Below are positions 35,301-50,300 of a stretch of 64,000 nt of DNA, piece by piece (position 1 is the stretch's first letter; each line of letters begins with the position of its first letter). A model generated the notes under the pieces. It saw nothing but the letters and a program-made list of their open reading frames with translations. It had not been told where the DNA came from and ran no database searches. Source of the stretch: Mermis nigrescens (Eukaryota; Nematoda; Enoplea; Mermithida; Mermithidae); NCBI GenBank assembly GCA_036768485.1, contig JAVLUZ010000157.1, forward strand, positions 11,780,342 through 11,844,341. The letters run 5' to 3'. A program made the translations under genes and the position numbers.

Positions 35301-38300
35301 TAGTTTAGGACAATCCATTGTCCGAAGTAGCTAGCGCAGTGCTCACTATTGAGTACGCACAGGACCAGTTTTATACAGCAGTATGCATTCAAAATTAACA
35401 TATGCTATTTACTAATTAGGTTACCTTTGTTCTAAAATCTCTGGATCCGTTATCCTCGTATTAGTCATGTGAGTATGAACGCCACTGCGCCCATTGAATC
35501 CAGGCCCCTGAAAGCATAACTCCATAATAGTAATAATACCAATTTCAGCAAACATCGATAACTTCAATAAACAGAGCAAACGAATTAAACATCAAAAAAA
35601 TTTACTTAATACATATTCGCTCGATAAGTGGGCAGAGCCGATATTAAGGGGTTTAGAAATTTTTAAATGTGTAAACGAAAAATGGAGGCTTAGACGAGAA
35701 AAAGTTGGCATTTTAGGCATTCATTGGAAAATAGCGAAAAAGCGAAGCAATTATGAAAATTCAATTTGGTTTTTTTGTATTTAGCAGGAGTCTAATCCCC
35801 AACCATATGGGCTTTGCTTCAGCAGAGACTGATAACGACATAGAAGTACCGCTCCAGAGCCGCCTGCAACAGTTTCATAGTAGCCGCACGTTTGATCGCC
35901 AAATGTTACGTTATTCATGCAACCCTGAGAAATAGCAAAACTTTAATAAGTACCTGAAGAGACAAGGATCTCTATCTTCCCAATTTGTACTGCAGGATCC
36001 TTGGCCAGTTACCAGGGAGCCCGGGTTCGATTACCGGCAAACCAAATGTTTTTTGCTATTCATAGGACGTGTTCAAGTTTAGAGGGGTAGTAAATGGCTT
36101 TTAATTTTTGGCCAAAAATGGTTAAAAAACAGCTAACAATGGCAAAAATCGCAGTCTTGGTCAAAATTTTTCTGACTTTGGAGGATGGGAGACGACCAAC
36201 TTTGGGTGGGAGATCTCCATCCTCCTTGTTACATGTGTGCTAAGGCTTAAGCTTGGTCTAAAAAACAACGAGTTAAAACAGCCGGATTTTTTCTAATCCT
36301 GGCTTAAGTCTGAGCATGTACACAGAAACTATCACAACAAAGTCGTAGATCTCTATGATTATATCATGATGAGCGTGACGTTAAAGGAAAAATTGATAAG
36401 TCAAACAATATTTACCGTTCTCGATAGCTCTTTGTTACCTTTATGATTCTCGTTTTCATCGACCATTTTGCTTTTTTTTCGTTAATGGTCAAAATAATTG
36501 AATTTTTTTGCATGAAAATCAGGACGATATTTACAGCCTTTCATCTCGTCAACTGTTGATAGCCATCATTGCTAAATGAATTGAATTAGAAGTAACCAAG
36601 GGCGGGTTTGCGGAAGCCGATGGGAGACCACTATACCTGGGCGGAGGGGGGGTTTGGGGGTATGCAACCTCAGAAATTAAAATAATCCCAGAAACCAAAA
36701 TACCCACCCCCAGAATTCAATTTTTAAAATTTGTTTTTGGTTTTATTTCGCAATTTTTTGGTGCCAATGGATAGTGCTCGATGAGAAACGTTGAAAAATT
36801 GTGTTTTTTCGCCATATCACCATTTTTAAGGCCATTTTTTGACATTTGAAAAAATCTTGCACGCCCCCTAGAACTTTGGTGCCGCCCACCTATGGAGACC
36901 ACTCTCTAATGGTTTGGCAAACTAGGAAAGTTTAAGAACGGATCTTTTTTTTGAAATGATATTTAGCTAACTTTTGTCATGATTTCTTAAATTTTGTTGC
37001 ACATATATTATTGACTTCTTTTGCAGGTAGAAGCATTACCTTTTGTGCCACAAATACTTTTTGTAAGTAACGAAAAAGGCCTTCGTAAAGACTTTAAACG
37101 AAAATTTAGCGATTCAGCTTAGTTTACTAGGTTTTCAGCAAAAATTCTGAAAGTATTTGTCGAAAGTGTTTAATATGCTTGTGTAGCGGTTGAATGCAGG
37201 AAATTGAGGCATCGCTTTCGTCATCCCCGAAATCATGCATTTCACATACTATTCGCTCAAATCGATTAAATTTAATTCATCTTAACTTTGTCACAAGAAA
37301 CTCAAACTTTTGAAAGTTTTTTTGAAAAGTCGTGTATAATAAAGAATTTTGAAAACGAGTAGACATAAAGAACGACGTAATGATCTTACTTCGCATGTGA
37401 ACGGTGGATTTTTCAGAGATATTTTTGACTATTTGAGAGAATTTAGGGTAACGATCTTCTAACGGAAGTCTGATTACGTTTATTGGGAAGCATTCAATTA
37501 TCGTTTTTATTTATGTCGATCGCAATAATTATTTATTGTCCTATTAGCAATGATGAAACTATTCTAAACGTTGTTTAGGAGGAGATTCGCAGTTACAAAG
37601 CCGGGATCGTAGAGGCGCTACTGCGATTGGCAGCATTATATATATGCAGCGCATAAATTATGGGGTCTAACATTTTTTAAAGGTCAGAAAACTGCCAAAA
37701 ATTTGATGTCCAGGGTTAATAAACACCATTTTTCGGCGTTTCTTATTTCAGTGCACTAAAAAATTCACAGAAAGAACGAAAGAAAATTCGAAAATTAATT
37801 TTAGGAGTCTTCTGGGTACTGAGGATCCAAACACCAATACTTAGACAGTGGAGAAAGATGCCGCGGTCAGTTTAATAAAAAGAGATTAAAGTCAATTTCA
37901 GGATTAAGACAATCAGATTATACCAACTAAGAACAGGCAATAAAAACGTCAAAATCTTTCTCAGTAGTTACCATAGATGCACAGCATGATCGGTCTTAGA
38001 GTGGTAGCCGGTTTGGGAGTCAAATAATAAATATTTGAGTCGAAGTGATGTCAAAAACTGGTATAAATGCTAAATTGCGTTATTAAAGAAAATTTTTGTC
38101 TCCGCCGATTTTTAGCCTTCATTTTGCCTCTTTTTCAGCAGAAAATTTTCCATTTTTCCATTCTGGGGTCTAGAGACCCCAAGCCCGCCTCGTGCATGTC
38201 TGGTAGTGGCTCATAAATCTAACGCTACTTACCTGAGAAGCAGCGCAAATATTAAATGCGCCAAGAATGACATCGACCAAACGCTGAGACGTCAATACGT

Positions 38301-41300
38301 TGCCTCCCACCACGGCAGCCTCAGGTGACGGATTTATAAGTGAATTTTCGGGTAGGATAAGAGTGGTGGGTTTAAGACATCCCTGCAACACTGAACAGAA
38401 ATTAAGCGCGAATCTTCATTAAACAGATTGTATAAAATTTTTTGAGATTACAGTTTGCAATATTCATACGATTTATATACGGTTACTCCAATAAGATAAA
38501 TAATTTATTTTATAATAAATATGTTTTATAAGAAACTTAAAAATTAAAAATTATGTTGCACAACTTTTATACTGGGATGATAAATTGAACTCAGAATGTT
38601 CATACGCTCAGTGATTCTAGAGATACCAACAATGAGTCATACGATCATTTCTGACCTCTTATGTAAGACATAAATAGCTCACAAACAAACACCGTAATTA
38701 ATAGAAAAATTACATTTGTTAAATTTAGCATAAGCATAAAATTTTTTTGACAAAGTTAGGTAATAATTTTCCTTTGATGATAATTTACACTTACTAAAAT
38801 CATCAAAATGAAGCGATTGAATCCCCTTCCATGCGCTTAACTAATCTATAGTCTGTTTCACACTAGTTTAGGCATAAGTTATTAAAGCTATTTCGGACAA
38901 TAAAGCGACAGATTGCGGTTATAGCATCGATCGGATATATAATATCGTAATCTGTTCGCTCACTGTCGGAAAAATTCTAAAAATTTATGCCCATAGTTAT
39001 GTGAAACAGACTACAGTGACGGTCTATTTTAGATAAGTTTGGGCATCTTATTTCACTCAGAATACCTGATTTAAGGGTATGTCTCGCCCAACTAAACTTC
39101 TAAGACAATATATCAAAGCGGCCTGAGAGATAGCTTTCGGAGCGTTTGTACTGCCATGTACTTCCTGTCCTGTGCCGGAAAAATCAAACGTCGCTTCACC
39201 CTGTTGAACGTGATCATCACATAAAAATACAAGATAAAAATGCACAAAGAGGTGCAAAGAAACTGCCCAAAGAATTTCATGCGGTGAAAATATTACAAAT
39301 ATTACTTAACTTCTGGCTAAAACTAGAACAAGGACGAGTATCATGATACGTTCCACTCAAATTACAAAACCCGGCACATTAGCAAAGAAAGTGGATAGAA
39401 TCTTTTCGATCGCACACGTATTCTTTAAATACATTCTTCGTACTAACAAACTCAATTGTAAAAATTTGTCAGTTTTGAGGACAATAGCCGATTAAATGAC
39501 CAATCACTGCCTTGCACAACGCGTGTTGAGCGGTCATATACTCATGTGGGGGCTTGAGGATCTAGATCGCAGAAGGAACGAATGAAATCTTTTCAAAAAA
39601 AGACAAAATTGAGGCCAAAAGGGAAGGGAATTGAGGCATTTTTGTAAAAGAGCTTCAAATAGACCGCCAAAAATGAATTAGGGTACTTCGTAAGCTACTC
39701 GTTATTTTGTATATAAAAAAAGATGAATCAAAATTTATTTTATGCCTATGAAACGAATTCTCTAGATGTACTCTTAGGTAAAGAACATGGAATATGCATT
39801 TTTGAAATGATTAAAAGCTCACTTTGTCAACATCTATTGTTACTACGAGTTGAATTAATGTACCGTCGTCCATGTAATCTGTAAAAGCCAGTTTGCTTTG
39901 ACCGGTTCCCGATTGAGCTTTAAGACCATAATGTCTCAGCATTTTCCTAACGGATAAATCAGCGTTTGCCTAAAAAAATGCAAAATCGCACAAGTCGTGA
40001 AAAAATTCTTTCCCATATTTTATAAGAATACTACGATACTATTAGGAACTCATGACATTTACACTGTGTCTTCTGTATTCCTGAAAAGCAATTAATAGCT
40101 CTTATGAAGTTGAAACTTTAACACTTATCAATTGTAACTCTTGTTATAATTTTTTAAGCTTACAGCGCAGTTTTTCTAGCGTTTCGCTTTCAATTGCGGT
40201 ATTATAAAAAATCACTTTTGATGCAAGAATTTCCTTTTTAAACGTAGGATAATGCAGCACTATGTACAACGATCAATTCTCATTATGACAAACTGGTGCA
40301 TGTTCTTTTTTATGTGGCGTCGAGTGTGGAAACCATATCATTATAAATTCGATATTTGTAGCCTAGAGGAGTAACTCCAAAGAGTCTAGAATGGTCGGCA
40401 TTTAGATCTCATGCTTTTACACTGATCTGTGAATAACTTCTTCAATAGGACGAGAGAATAATTTTTTATAATGCAAGGCATACAACTAATGACACTGGAG
40501 CAAAAACTAGTCTGTTCAATTCTTATGCAGATAAAATGCAAGTAATTCCTTGCTCATACTTACTTGAATATGATTCATATATTTTTGTACAACTGGCAAG
40601 CCATAGGTACTGATTAATTCATTCATCAATCCGACGCCTTTCTGATTCGCGGCTATTTGTGCACGCAGATCTGATATATTTTCAGATAAATTTCTAGCTC
40701 CAGAACACCCAGGCAGCTTTTCAGGAGCTAGGAGAAGTTCGGTAACACCTAGATTAAAAAAACTTCAACATGTAAACTGCACTCCTTTAAGTAGAGTCTT
40801 TCTTATAAACATCGGTAAGCTTCTGCTGATTGAACATTTTAGTCTGATGTAGAAGCGCAGAAATAGATAAATTTATTTAACCGTCGGAAAACTTTTTTAG
40901 CATATGACCTCCGTGGTATAAATTAAAACCATATTGGTATTTCCATAAACAATTTTCGTCGTATTTCTGTACAATGATCTGCTGAGGAATTACTATAATT
41001 ACTATATTATAACTGATTTCCATGTTTTATTAGGTGTTTTAAAAATTTTTCATGTTAGTTAATGAATTCATAGAAATAAATGAAAAATTTAATTTTTCGG
41101 GCAACTAGCAAGCTAGAAAGTATCATTAAAAAATCATCAGCGCTTTCAAAATAATGCTCATTTACTTTTTAATCATATTGTTTAAATATTAAAGTACGGC
41201 AAAAGTAATACAGTAAAACGAATATAATGAGTGAAACTAAATCGATCATGAGTCCTTAGCGTAGGGCGTCAGAAATGCTTTCAGCGTTTCGTGCCGATAT

Positions 41301-44300
41301 GAAAAAATAATAAAACTGTGAGAAATTTTAGATTTTTACTGAAAACAACCGCGAATTATTCGAGATTTTGCTCATAAGGAATAAATCAGGTGTTGCTTGG
41401 GAAATTATTACAAAAATCATAAAAAATAATCCATCTCATTGCAGTAACTTTTTTGAGTTCCAAAATTTATCACTTATCAACAATGACGAATGTACCTTGT
41501 TCATTGAAATGACCATCCTCGACCAACTTGAAAGATTTGATACAAGCACCTTCCTGATCAAGTCGTACAGAATTCGGCGGCATAGAGCCAGGAACTATTC
41601 CGCCAATGTCGGCATGATGTCCTCGATTTGCTACGAAGAATTGCGGCTCTGTCGCATCGTTAAGAAACACCTATTAAACAAATAGGAGACTTGAATGGTT
41701 TTCAGGCTCTCAAATAAAATTTTAGTATAAAATATCTAGCAATCCTGATTGTGTTTGATTTTTTTGTCCAAAAATTTTATTTAAAAAATGCATACCGGAG
41801 TGATAAGAGTCATGTCGGGCAAATGCGTGCCTCCAGCGTTTGGATCATTGCAAAGTATTACGTCACCACTTTTGAGATCGTCCTTCCGATACTGCATTTG
41901 ATACCGTACTGTCTCTTGCATTGAACCCAAATGTACCGGTATATGAGGAGCGTTAGCTACTAAACCACCATCTTGAGAAAAAAGCGCACAGGAAAAGTCG
42001 AGGCGTTCCTAGACATGGAAAATATAGAAAAAATGTGATATAAGTAACTCAAATTAAGAATTAAAAAAATTATTTTTACAATTAAGTTTTGTTTCAATTT
42101 TTTGGCTTAGTAAGGAGAATAAAAGAAAGATGTTAAGGCAAAGAAAATTTTTTTTAGGCTGGTACCCGACATGCACATGGGAGGGCGGTTTTAAGTTTGT
42201 AAATCATAGATGCGCAGCCAATCTGGAGGGAAATCAGCCGGTTTGGTGGGGAATGGGGGGGTCAAAAACTGAGTTTTTTGGGCCAAAATGACACAAAAAA
42301 ACTCGTGTAAGCGCTAAAATAGCGTCAAAACTACGTTATTACACAGTTTATGGTTAATTTAAAGGACTTTTGAATAAAATTTTCAATATTTCTTCTATTT
42401 TCGGTCTTTGCCTGATTTTCTTCAGAAAATTTCATATTTTATTCTTGGAGCCTAGACCCCCTCCAAACCTCTTGGTCTAAACCTACAAAATGGAAGATTG
42501 GAACATTTTATATGGAAAATGAGGCAAAATGAAGGTCAAAAATGGCTGACAATCAAACATTTTCTGCAAAAGTGCTTGAAGTTAACCACTGTTGATAAAC
42601 ACAAATTTACGCTACTCGTATTTTAGTATTTATACCAGTTTTCGGGGCCACTTTGGTATCAAAAAAGCTCTCTGGCTCACCTTCCCAAATCAGCCGTGCT
42701 GTGCATCTATGGTTGCTTGGTACTGTACCTTAATATTTGTAGATATGGACGTTCGCTGAAGTACTCGGCCCATCTGTTCAGCAATACTCATGAAACGATT
42801 CGAAAAAATTGATAATTGTATCGGATCTACATATTCAGGTTCCTTATAAAGCCCTTCATCACATGTACTGATCTACGATTAAACGGATAATCATGAAATC
42901 ACAAAGAAGCAACAAGGATACGCAACATAGTTATAGCTGAATAGGTAATTAACTCTTTTAATGACCGATGAATAAATATTAAACAAATTATTACCGCTTA
43001 AAGCAAATACATTCGAACAAGCGGTACAAGTAAATAAAACCATCGTAAACCATAACTAAATATTTCCTGAATAAACAGAGGCATTCGTTGATTCCAGTTT
43101 TTCTTAAAAAAGTGCGCCGCGACTCAACTCAAGTTCTAAATCGCCCTTGATTCAGAGGCGTTTGAATTTGATATACAGTACATTCTGTTGTAAATCTTTC
43201 ACGCATTATCAGAAAAAAATTCTTATTCAAGTGAACTCCTAACCCCTTCAGGTCGGGATTTGATCAATTTTATTACAACGGATAGAAGATGATATCATAC
43301 CGTTAATTCAACGTCACCACTTGGAGTTACTTTGAGACAACAACCTGGCTCAACAACGATAATGCTAAAAATAAAGAAAGAAAATGAAAAATAAATATTG
43401 ACGTATAATGAGATGGTTCGTTATTCATTAATTTTTGTTGAAACATAAATAATTCGCTTTTGAACAATCGAGCATCATAGGTTTTCATAGGTTTTCCAAG
43501 ATGATTATTTAGCTTGATGGTATTCGTAAAAGAGAACTTCAGATAAAATAATTCAATTTTACGTTAAAGACATCTTTAAAATGCGAATTCGGTTCTGACG
43601 GAAACGATAAACTCAAAATACTGAAAAACTTCATAAAGATACAAAACAGCATCAAAGATTGAGGAGTGCTTGAACAACGTCGAAATCGCACGTTGCAAGA
43701 AGAAAAAGTTCAAGTGTTTCATAAACACAATAAGGTTTTAACTGTAAGCAAACATTCAAAGAAGCGATTAAACATCTTGCGGACTTCAAATGTCCATTTA
43801 AAAATTTCACTTCGTTTTTTCGTGATTTTTTGTGACACTGAAAAGATTCTGACTAGAAATGGTGTTTCTACAATACCATCAACTTTTATTTCCTTACTGC
43901 CATTCGAAAAGTTTCCAGACTACACACCCCCGGAATTACTTCTCTGACCATGATTGATTTCAAGCATTCTTTATGCCATTAGTTGTTTTTTTCTGACATC
44001 ACTATAACTCTATAATGTAAACGATAAAATCGCCAATCTTAGTAGCAATAATAATACATACATATGTACGTGCGTATCGTATATATAAATATATAATATA
44101 AATATATAAACTAACTTTCCCTCTATAATTATGCTCCGAAATCCGTACTATTTGTAGATAAAATCAATGGCCCGAATACCCGAAGGTGGAGTATCTCTTA
44201 CTCTGGAGTAAATCGCAGAGTAAATATCAGAGTAAAATTTTTTGGTATACCCGAAGGTGGAGTAGCGTTTCTCCGGAGCAGATTTACTCCGCGATTCTAC

Positions 44301-47300
44301 TCCTGCCCAGGGGCAGGAGTAGATCTCAGAGTAACAACTGTTTTAATGTAAACATATGTAGTGTACATATGGCTTGTGCAGTCCTTAATTACACGTGGGC
44401 GCGCGGATGTCTAGGGGTCTAAATCCTCCCCAGAATTCAAGACCCCCTCCCAGAATCCAGAAGACTTTCCGAATTAAAATCTCAATATTTTTCTTTTTTC
44501 TCACTTTTTTGACACCAGTGAATAAAGAAAGCTAAATGAAAAACGTCGAAAACATACATGATCTTGGGGTTTTCAAACCCGCCAGAATTGGCGATTTTTT
44601 GAAAGCCCCAAACATTTTCTGAAAAATTTGTAGAAAAGATGCTTTTTTAAGCGTTTTTAGCTATCTATTTGCGCGAAAGTGCCCTATTTTCGGCGCTTTG
44701 CGCCATTATACTCATGTTTTGACTATATTTTGTTCAATTTCTTCCAACTTTTTTTGATTTTATTCTAAATTTTCTCATGTTTTTATGCTCTAGAAAGATA
44801 GAGCATCGCCAGAAACGCTGAAAAACGATGTTTTTGACGCGTACCTACCATTTTTGGACCCAAAAGAGGCGCTTTATAATTTCAACCCTGCCCTCAGAAT
44901 CCCCATGCTCTGCATGTATGATCGAAAAGTGGTATTTTTTGCCCTTGCCATAACTTTCGGCGTTTTTTTCGACTTTTTAGTTCTTTGGGACCATGAGCCA
45001 GACCCCTCAGAATCAAGGCGTTGTCCAGATATAGTTATAATTATTAATTGTATCTCCTCATATTCAATTAATGTACTATTGAGTGCATATATCATGGATG
45101 AAGAAATAGTGTTGAACGATGAAAGTCCCTTCGCAATTCATAATGACAATAATTTTTGACTGTCATATACAGATTTGAAAACAATTAATTATTAAAATTA
45201 TTGATCCAGATACCTTGCTCTCTGTCTCGGAAGCTATTTTGCACTATTGCTAATATGTAAAACTGTTTTTCAACATTTTTCAATATAAGACCGCTTCTCC
45301 AACGACCCATAAAATTTAATTGCTCAATTGACGAATTCAAACCATGTGCGATTAAGAAATAAAATTGTAGGCTTAACTACTTTTACTTCAACATAATAAA
45401 AAATTGATACTTTAGGTCGTCCGTGAAGCAGAATGGTTGGAAGAGTTTTTGAAACCATTTTGACAAAAAGACACGACTTTTCTTTATTTTGATGTAGGTT
45501 GCCTTATATGATTTTTACGACAGCTAAGCGGGCGGCCGCTTCCTCTCTAAACATGACGTGCCTAGATTGCCCCTGTGCATTCTAAATATTTTATGGGCAA
45601 TTACAACACAGATAGATAATTAAAATTAAGTCTGGAAGAGATCTTGAACAATCACATTAACTTGTCTGAGATGAGTGAATTCATTAGCATTATAATCGTT
45701 TATATGTATCAGTCAACTTGACCATTTTATGCCTTCAATCCATTAATTTCTGTAGAATAAATACGATACTACACGAATTACTTTAGTGTAACTACTCCAC
45801 CTTTACTCCAATGTCGGGTATACCGAATCTCTGAATAAGTTACTTTGCGGCTTACTCTGGAGTAACTACTCCGGAGTAAGCCTTACTGCAGAGTAAATTT
45901 ACTCCGGAGTAAATTTACTCCACTTTCGGGTATTCGGGCCAATGAGTACATTTTCCCAATTTGATCCATCTGATCTATTAAAAAAAAGCAAATTAAAGTG
46001 ATGAATCATTATTAAGTGAACCTAAGGCTGCCCCAGAAGAGTCATTCCTTAGAATCGTACATAAACGTATGAGTAAGATAATATCGTCTCTTTTCTATTG
46101 GGAGTTAATTTGTCAAGCTGGGGTGGGAAAGCCTTGCTTAAATATGTCGATTACAGGCTAAGCTAAAAAATAATATATTTTAAGGCTACTTTTTTAAACT
46201 TAATATTATGTAAGCTCGGCTTAAACCATACTTTATTGAAAAATCAAGCTAGACCTAAATTGTGCGAACGTGAGTTTAGGGCAGGCTTGAACCTGCACAT
46301 TAAAACCAGGCCAAGTTTGATAGAAGCTGCGCTAAGCTGTAGTTACGGTAACGTCCCGGGTGACCGACAGTCCCAGGTCACCGATAGTCCCGGGTTTCCG
46401 ACAGTCCCGGGTCACCGACAAATAGTATAGAAATAGATCTGTCAATCACAAAATTCCCGAGTGACTGACAGTACCTACTGGCCGACTGTTCCGAGTGGCC
46501 GACAGTACCGGGTGGCCGACTGTACCGGATGGCCGACAGTCCCGAGTAACCGACTGTACCGGGTGGCCGACAGTCCTGGGTGGCCGACTGTACCGGGTGG
46601 CCAACAGTCCCAAGTGGCCGACACTGTACCGGGTGATCGATAGATGGTATAAAAATTCCCAAATGACCCGGTTGTACTATTACTATAAATATATGTACGT
46701 ACGTATGTATGTATGCACGTACATTTTTTTAAAATCGAAACACGTAATTTTTTCATTCTCTTAGAATAGCAATAAAGTTTTCACTGGCATAAATGTGAAT
46801 ATAAACTTATTAAATGTATATATTTGATATAAACTATCAAAACTAAAAATTTTGTATCAAAGATTCATTTTTGTCCAGTCGTCGTTAAGATCTTGAATTA
46901 ATTATATTCCTGTGCGCGTTAAATTCGGCCTACAGCGTAGTTTCAAATGCGCAATGGAATGCATAAGCAATGAAAAAACCTCATTTGCATTTTTAATCGG
47001 GCGGATAGTTAATCCCTGTTTTTGTCAAAATAAACATTTTTAATTTGAGCGTATAGAGTGCTCAGTAGTTTCGCATGAAAAATGGAAGGCGATTTCGGTC
47101 CAGCTGCCATCATAAATACGATTTACGGTAATTCAACTTTGCAAAAGTACGAAAGCCGTGCATATCCGACCCATTTTTATCTTTTCTGAAAAAAATTAGA
47201 CCAGGCGCTCCCATAATGGGGATACCATTGATTACTTTGAATGTAACGTTTGTGCAAAGGTTGGAAATGAAAAATCTCGAATAACCGTTAGGAATTCGGG

Positions 47301-50300
47301 AATTTTAAGAAATCACTTACTTGGCTAATTTGCATCATCAAGGGCGTAGTGCAGCCTAAATCGTTCAGAAAGTCTTTTGGTTTTTATGTGCAAGAGTTTG
47401 TGCCCAACATCGGGCTCGAAAAGGCCTAAATGTCGAAACTGATAAATTTGTGCAATCTTCTATTGTTAAAAACTGAGGAACTGGCTGCACAAAAGTCTTG
47501 GCTACGCCTCTGTTCACCAGTTTGATTAAATGGCGAGGAAATCATTTGATGGCACTTTCAAAGCACTGAAGTTACACAAATATGTAGCTGAAATTTTGCA
47601 GCCACAATAAGTTTAAGTAGGATAACACTAAAATATAACGCGCTGTAAATAATAGGCCTTTTTTACAAAATCCTACATGTTTTAAATTTGCTAAGAATTC
47701 ATATGAGCAATGTTATTGCATTGGTAAAACTATTTATGTGCGTAAATAGTACCTACTTGAAAAAGCATTAATTCCGAAATCATTAGTCAGTTAGGAATTT
47801 TCATAACAAACCTATTATTATACCACTTGTCGGTCACCCGGGACTGTCGGCCACCCGGTACAGTCGGCCACCTGGGACTGTCGGCCACCCGGTACAGTCG
47901 GCTACCCGGGACTGTCGGCACCCGGTACAGTCGGCCACTCAGGACTGTCGGCCACCCGGTATAGCCGACCACCCGGGACTGTCGGCCAGACGGGAATTTT
48001 TCGATTGACAGTTCTATTTTCAAAACCATTGTCGGTCACCCGGGACTGTCGGTCATCCGGGATTGTCGGTCACCCGGGACTGTCGATCACCCGAGACACA
48101 ATCGTAGTTACGCACCTGTTACATTCTGTGATTAAGGCAGGTCCCTGAATTTCGTTTCCAAAGTGCAATTTGTCAAGTTCGTACAACCTTGTGGCAAGAT
48201 GGCAATTATCAAAATAACAATTGACGACCTTGACGTTGAATGATATTGTAAAAAACCAATAAGATGGAAGAAAGCATAGTAATTTACTGAAAAAGCTGGA
48301 GAAAAAATTTACGAAATTCTTAATTTTTGATAAAATCGCCAATCTTAGTAGCATTAACAATACATACATATGCACGTGTGTACTGTTCTTAGCAAGAATA
48401 GAGTAATTTAACTACTGGTTAATGATTTGAACTTGACTCTCAAAAATAATTTATTAATTTGTCAATTTATTTCTTTGCAAATTACAGATAATTAATTAAT
48501 TAAAGGAGCTTTTTATTGCTTAGATGATAATTCATATTACTAATTATATATTATTATTAATCACTGCATACCAATTACTACATATTACGAGAAATTAATA
48601 CTAATTCCACGAGCATCCAAATGAATAAATTACAGAATGGAATATACATATGTATTACATGCCAACAGTAAATTATGCACTTTTAGTGGTTCCGGATCCA
48701 CAGTACTGATTGAAATATCAGCTGGGCGTTCCACAGTACAGTTCTTAGCGGCTGCTCTAACCCGGATGTCGTCAACAATTATCTGCCTTTGTGGTATGAG
48801 AAAGCCGAATTCTCTCTTGTAACTGCAAGAAGTGAAAGTCATTTCATTACCAATCGAAGTAAAAAAGTCGAAATCCAGAAATATCTTGCAATGCAATGGA
48901 CGAGAGCAATTCAGAGATGATTTTGAAGAATCCTAAAATTTGGACGTGGACTTATTATTTCAACTTTTTGTCAAAATGTAATAAATTTTAAGGCATAATT
49001 TATACCAAAGGCAGTTTTTTATAGCGTTACATACACCATCTATTTCCGTCTTCGAAATCGTCGGCACACACTACTGCAATTTTATGGTCACATGGTCACA
49101 CAGGACCATAGGGAGGGATGAGAGGGGGCATTACTCCTCCCTCAGATTTTGGAAAACCTTGTACTGTCAGGCAATTTTGGTGAAACACAAGTTGCTGCTG
49201 GGAAAGTTTTGATTTTATAGCGAAAAAATACAGCTCAGTTAATTAAAACTTTATACATACTCACAAACTGACTAGTTTGCTGCAAAACTGTAAATTTCCT
49301 CCATAGTCTTTCACTTTTTGACAATTCTTTGTCACATAATAGTGAATTATCTGCCTAATACATTGTTTAAAATCAGCATTTTTTCGAAAAAAATATTTCA
49401 AAATTGAATTCATTGACCTTCTGACTTCAAGAATGACATTTGAACATGCGCAGTTAGACAACAATATTAATATATTATCTGGTAAAAATGCATTTTAAAA
49501 CTTCTATTTACTATGTGACCGCTTTCTAATTTCACCCCCTCTGGCCGCCCATACGTTGTCCTCCCATGGGTAACATATATGAAGCTTATGTCATCATCTT
49601 TCCGAAGATGTTATTCATACAATGATTTCTAAATCATATACTACAATAAGATAAAACGGGTGTTTCTGTTTTTACGTCAATTTAGGGCTTGTTTGATCGG
49701 AAATTTTATGATCATTATTTCTTATGCCAGTGCATTTCGACATTAAACTCCGTGCTCATAAATTCATGCTTGTTATTTTGTACATTAGACTTTGTGGCAG
49801 ACAGAAATAATTGTTTTCAAATTATTTCAAAATGTTGCTTGAATACGTATTAAAAATGTAATATTTTTCTCTATATTTTGAAAGAATAAAAATAAAGTAA
49901 ATACGTCTTTTCAAAAATTGCTTGAAAGTCTCGCATTTGAAGGCTACTAGTTTCATCGGACCCAGATGACTGACACATAATTGCGCTGTCGGTTTTATCG
50001 TATCTCATGTACAAATAATATTCGGTGGATATATTCGGTTCGACAAAACCGTCCTTCATCAATCTGGTTACGCATTCTTCAGCTAGATTTACGAATTTTG
50101 ATTGAAACAGCTTAAAAGAATCTGAAATGGAAAAAAACATAAAAAGTTAGATACTTGCAAGCTCCTATATTCTTTTGAAATGTCAGAAAAATGTGATACA
50201 ATTTTTTAGCAGCAGCAACTCGATAAATATGAAGAATATTTCATTCGAAAGCTGAGTATTCTCAGCGTGCATTCATAAGACAGATCGCAGAAAGATTATT

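Noticed and set aside
46355..48105. CRISPR-like array suggested by regular short GC-rich repeats
   Set aside because: Eukaryotic context, no unique spacers, arrays are inverted copies at the two ends of one transposon with a 9-bp duplication.
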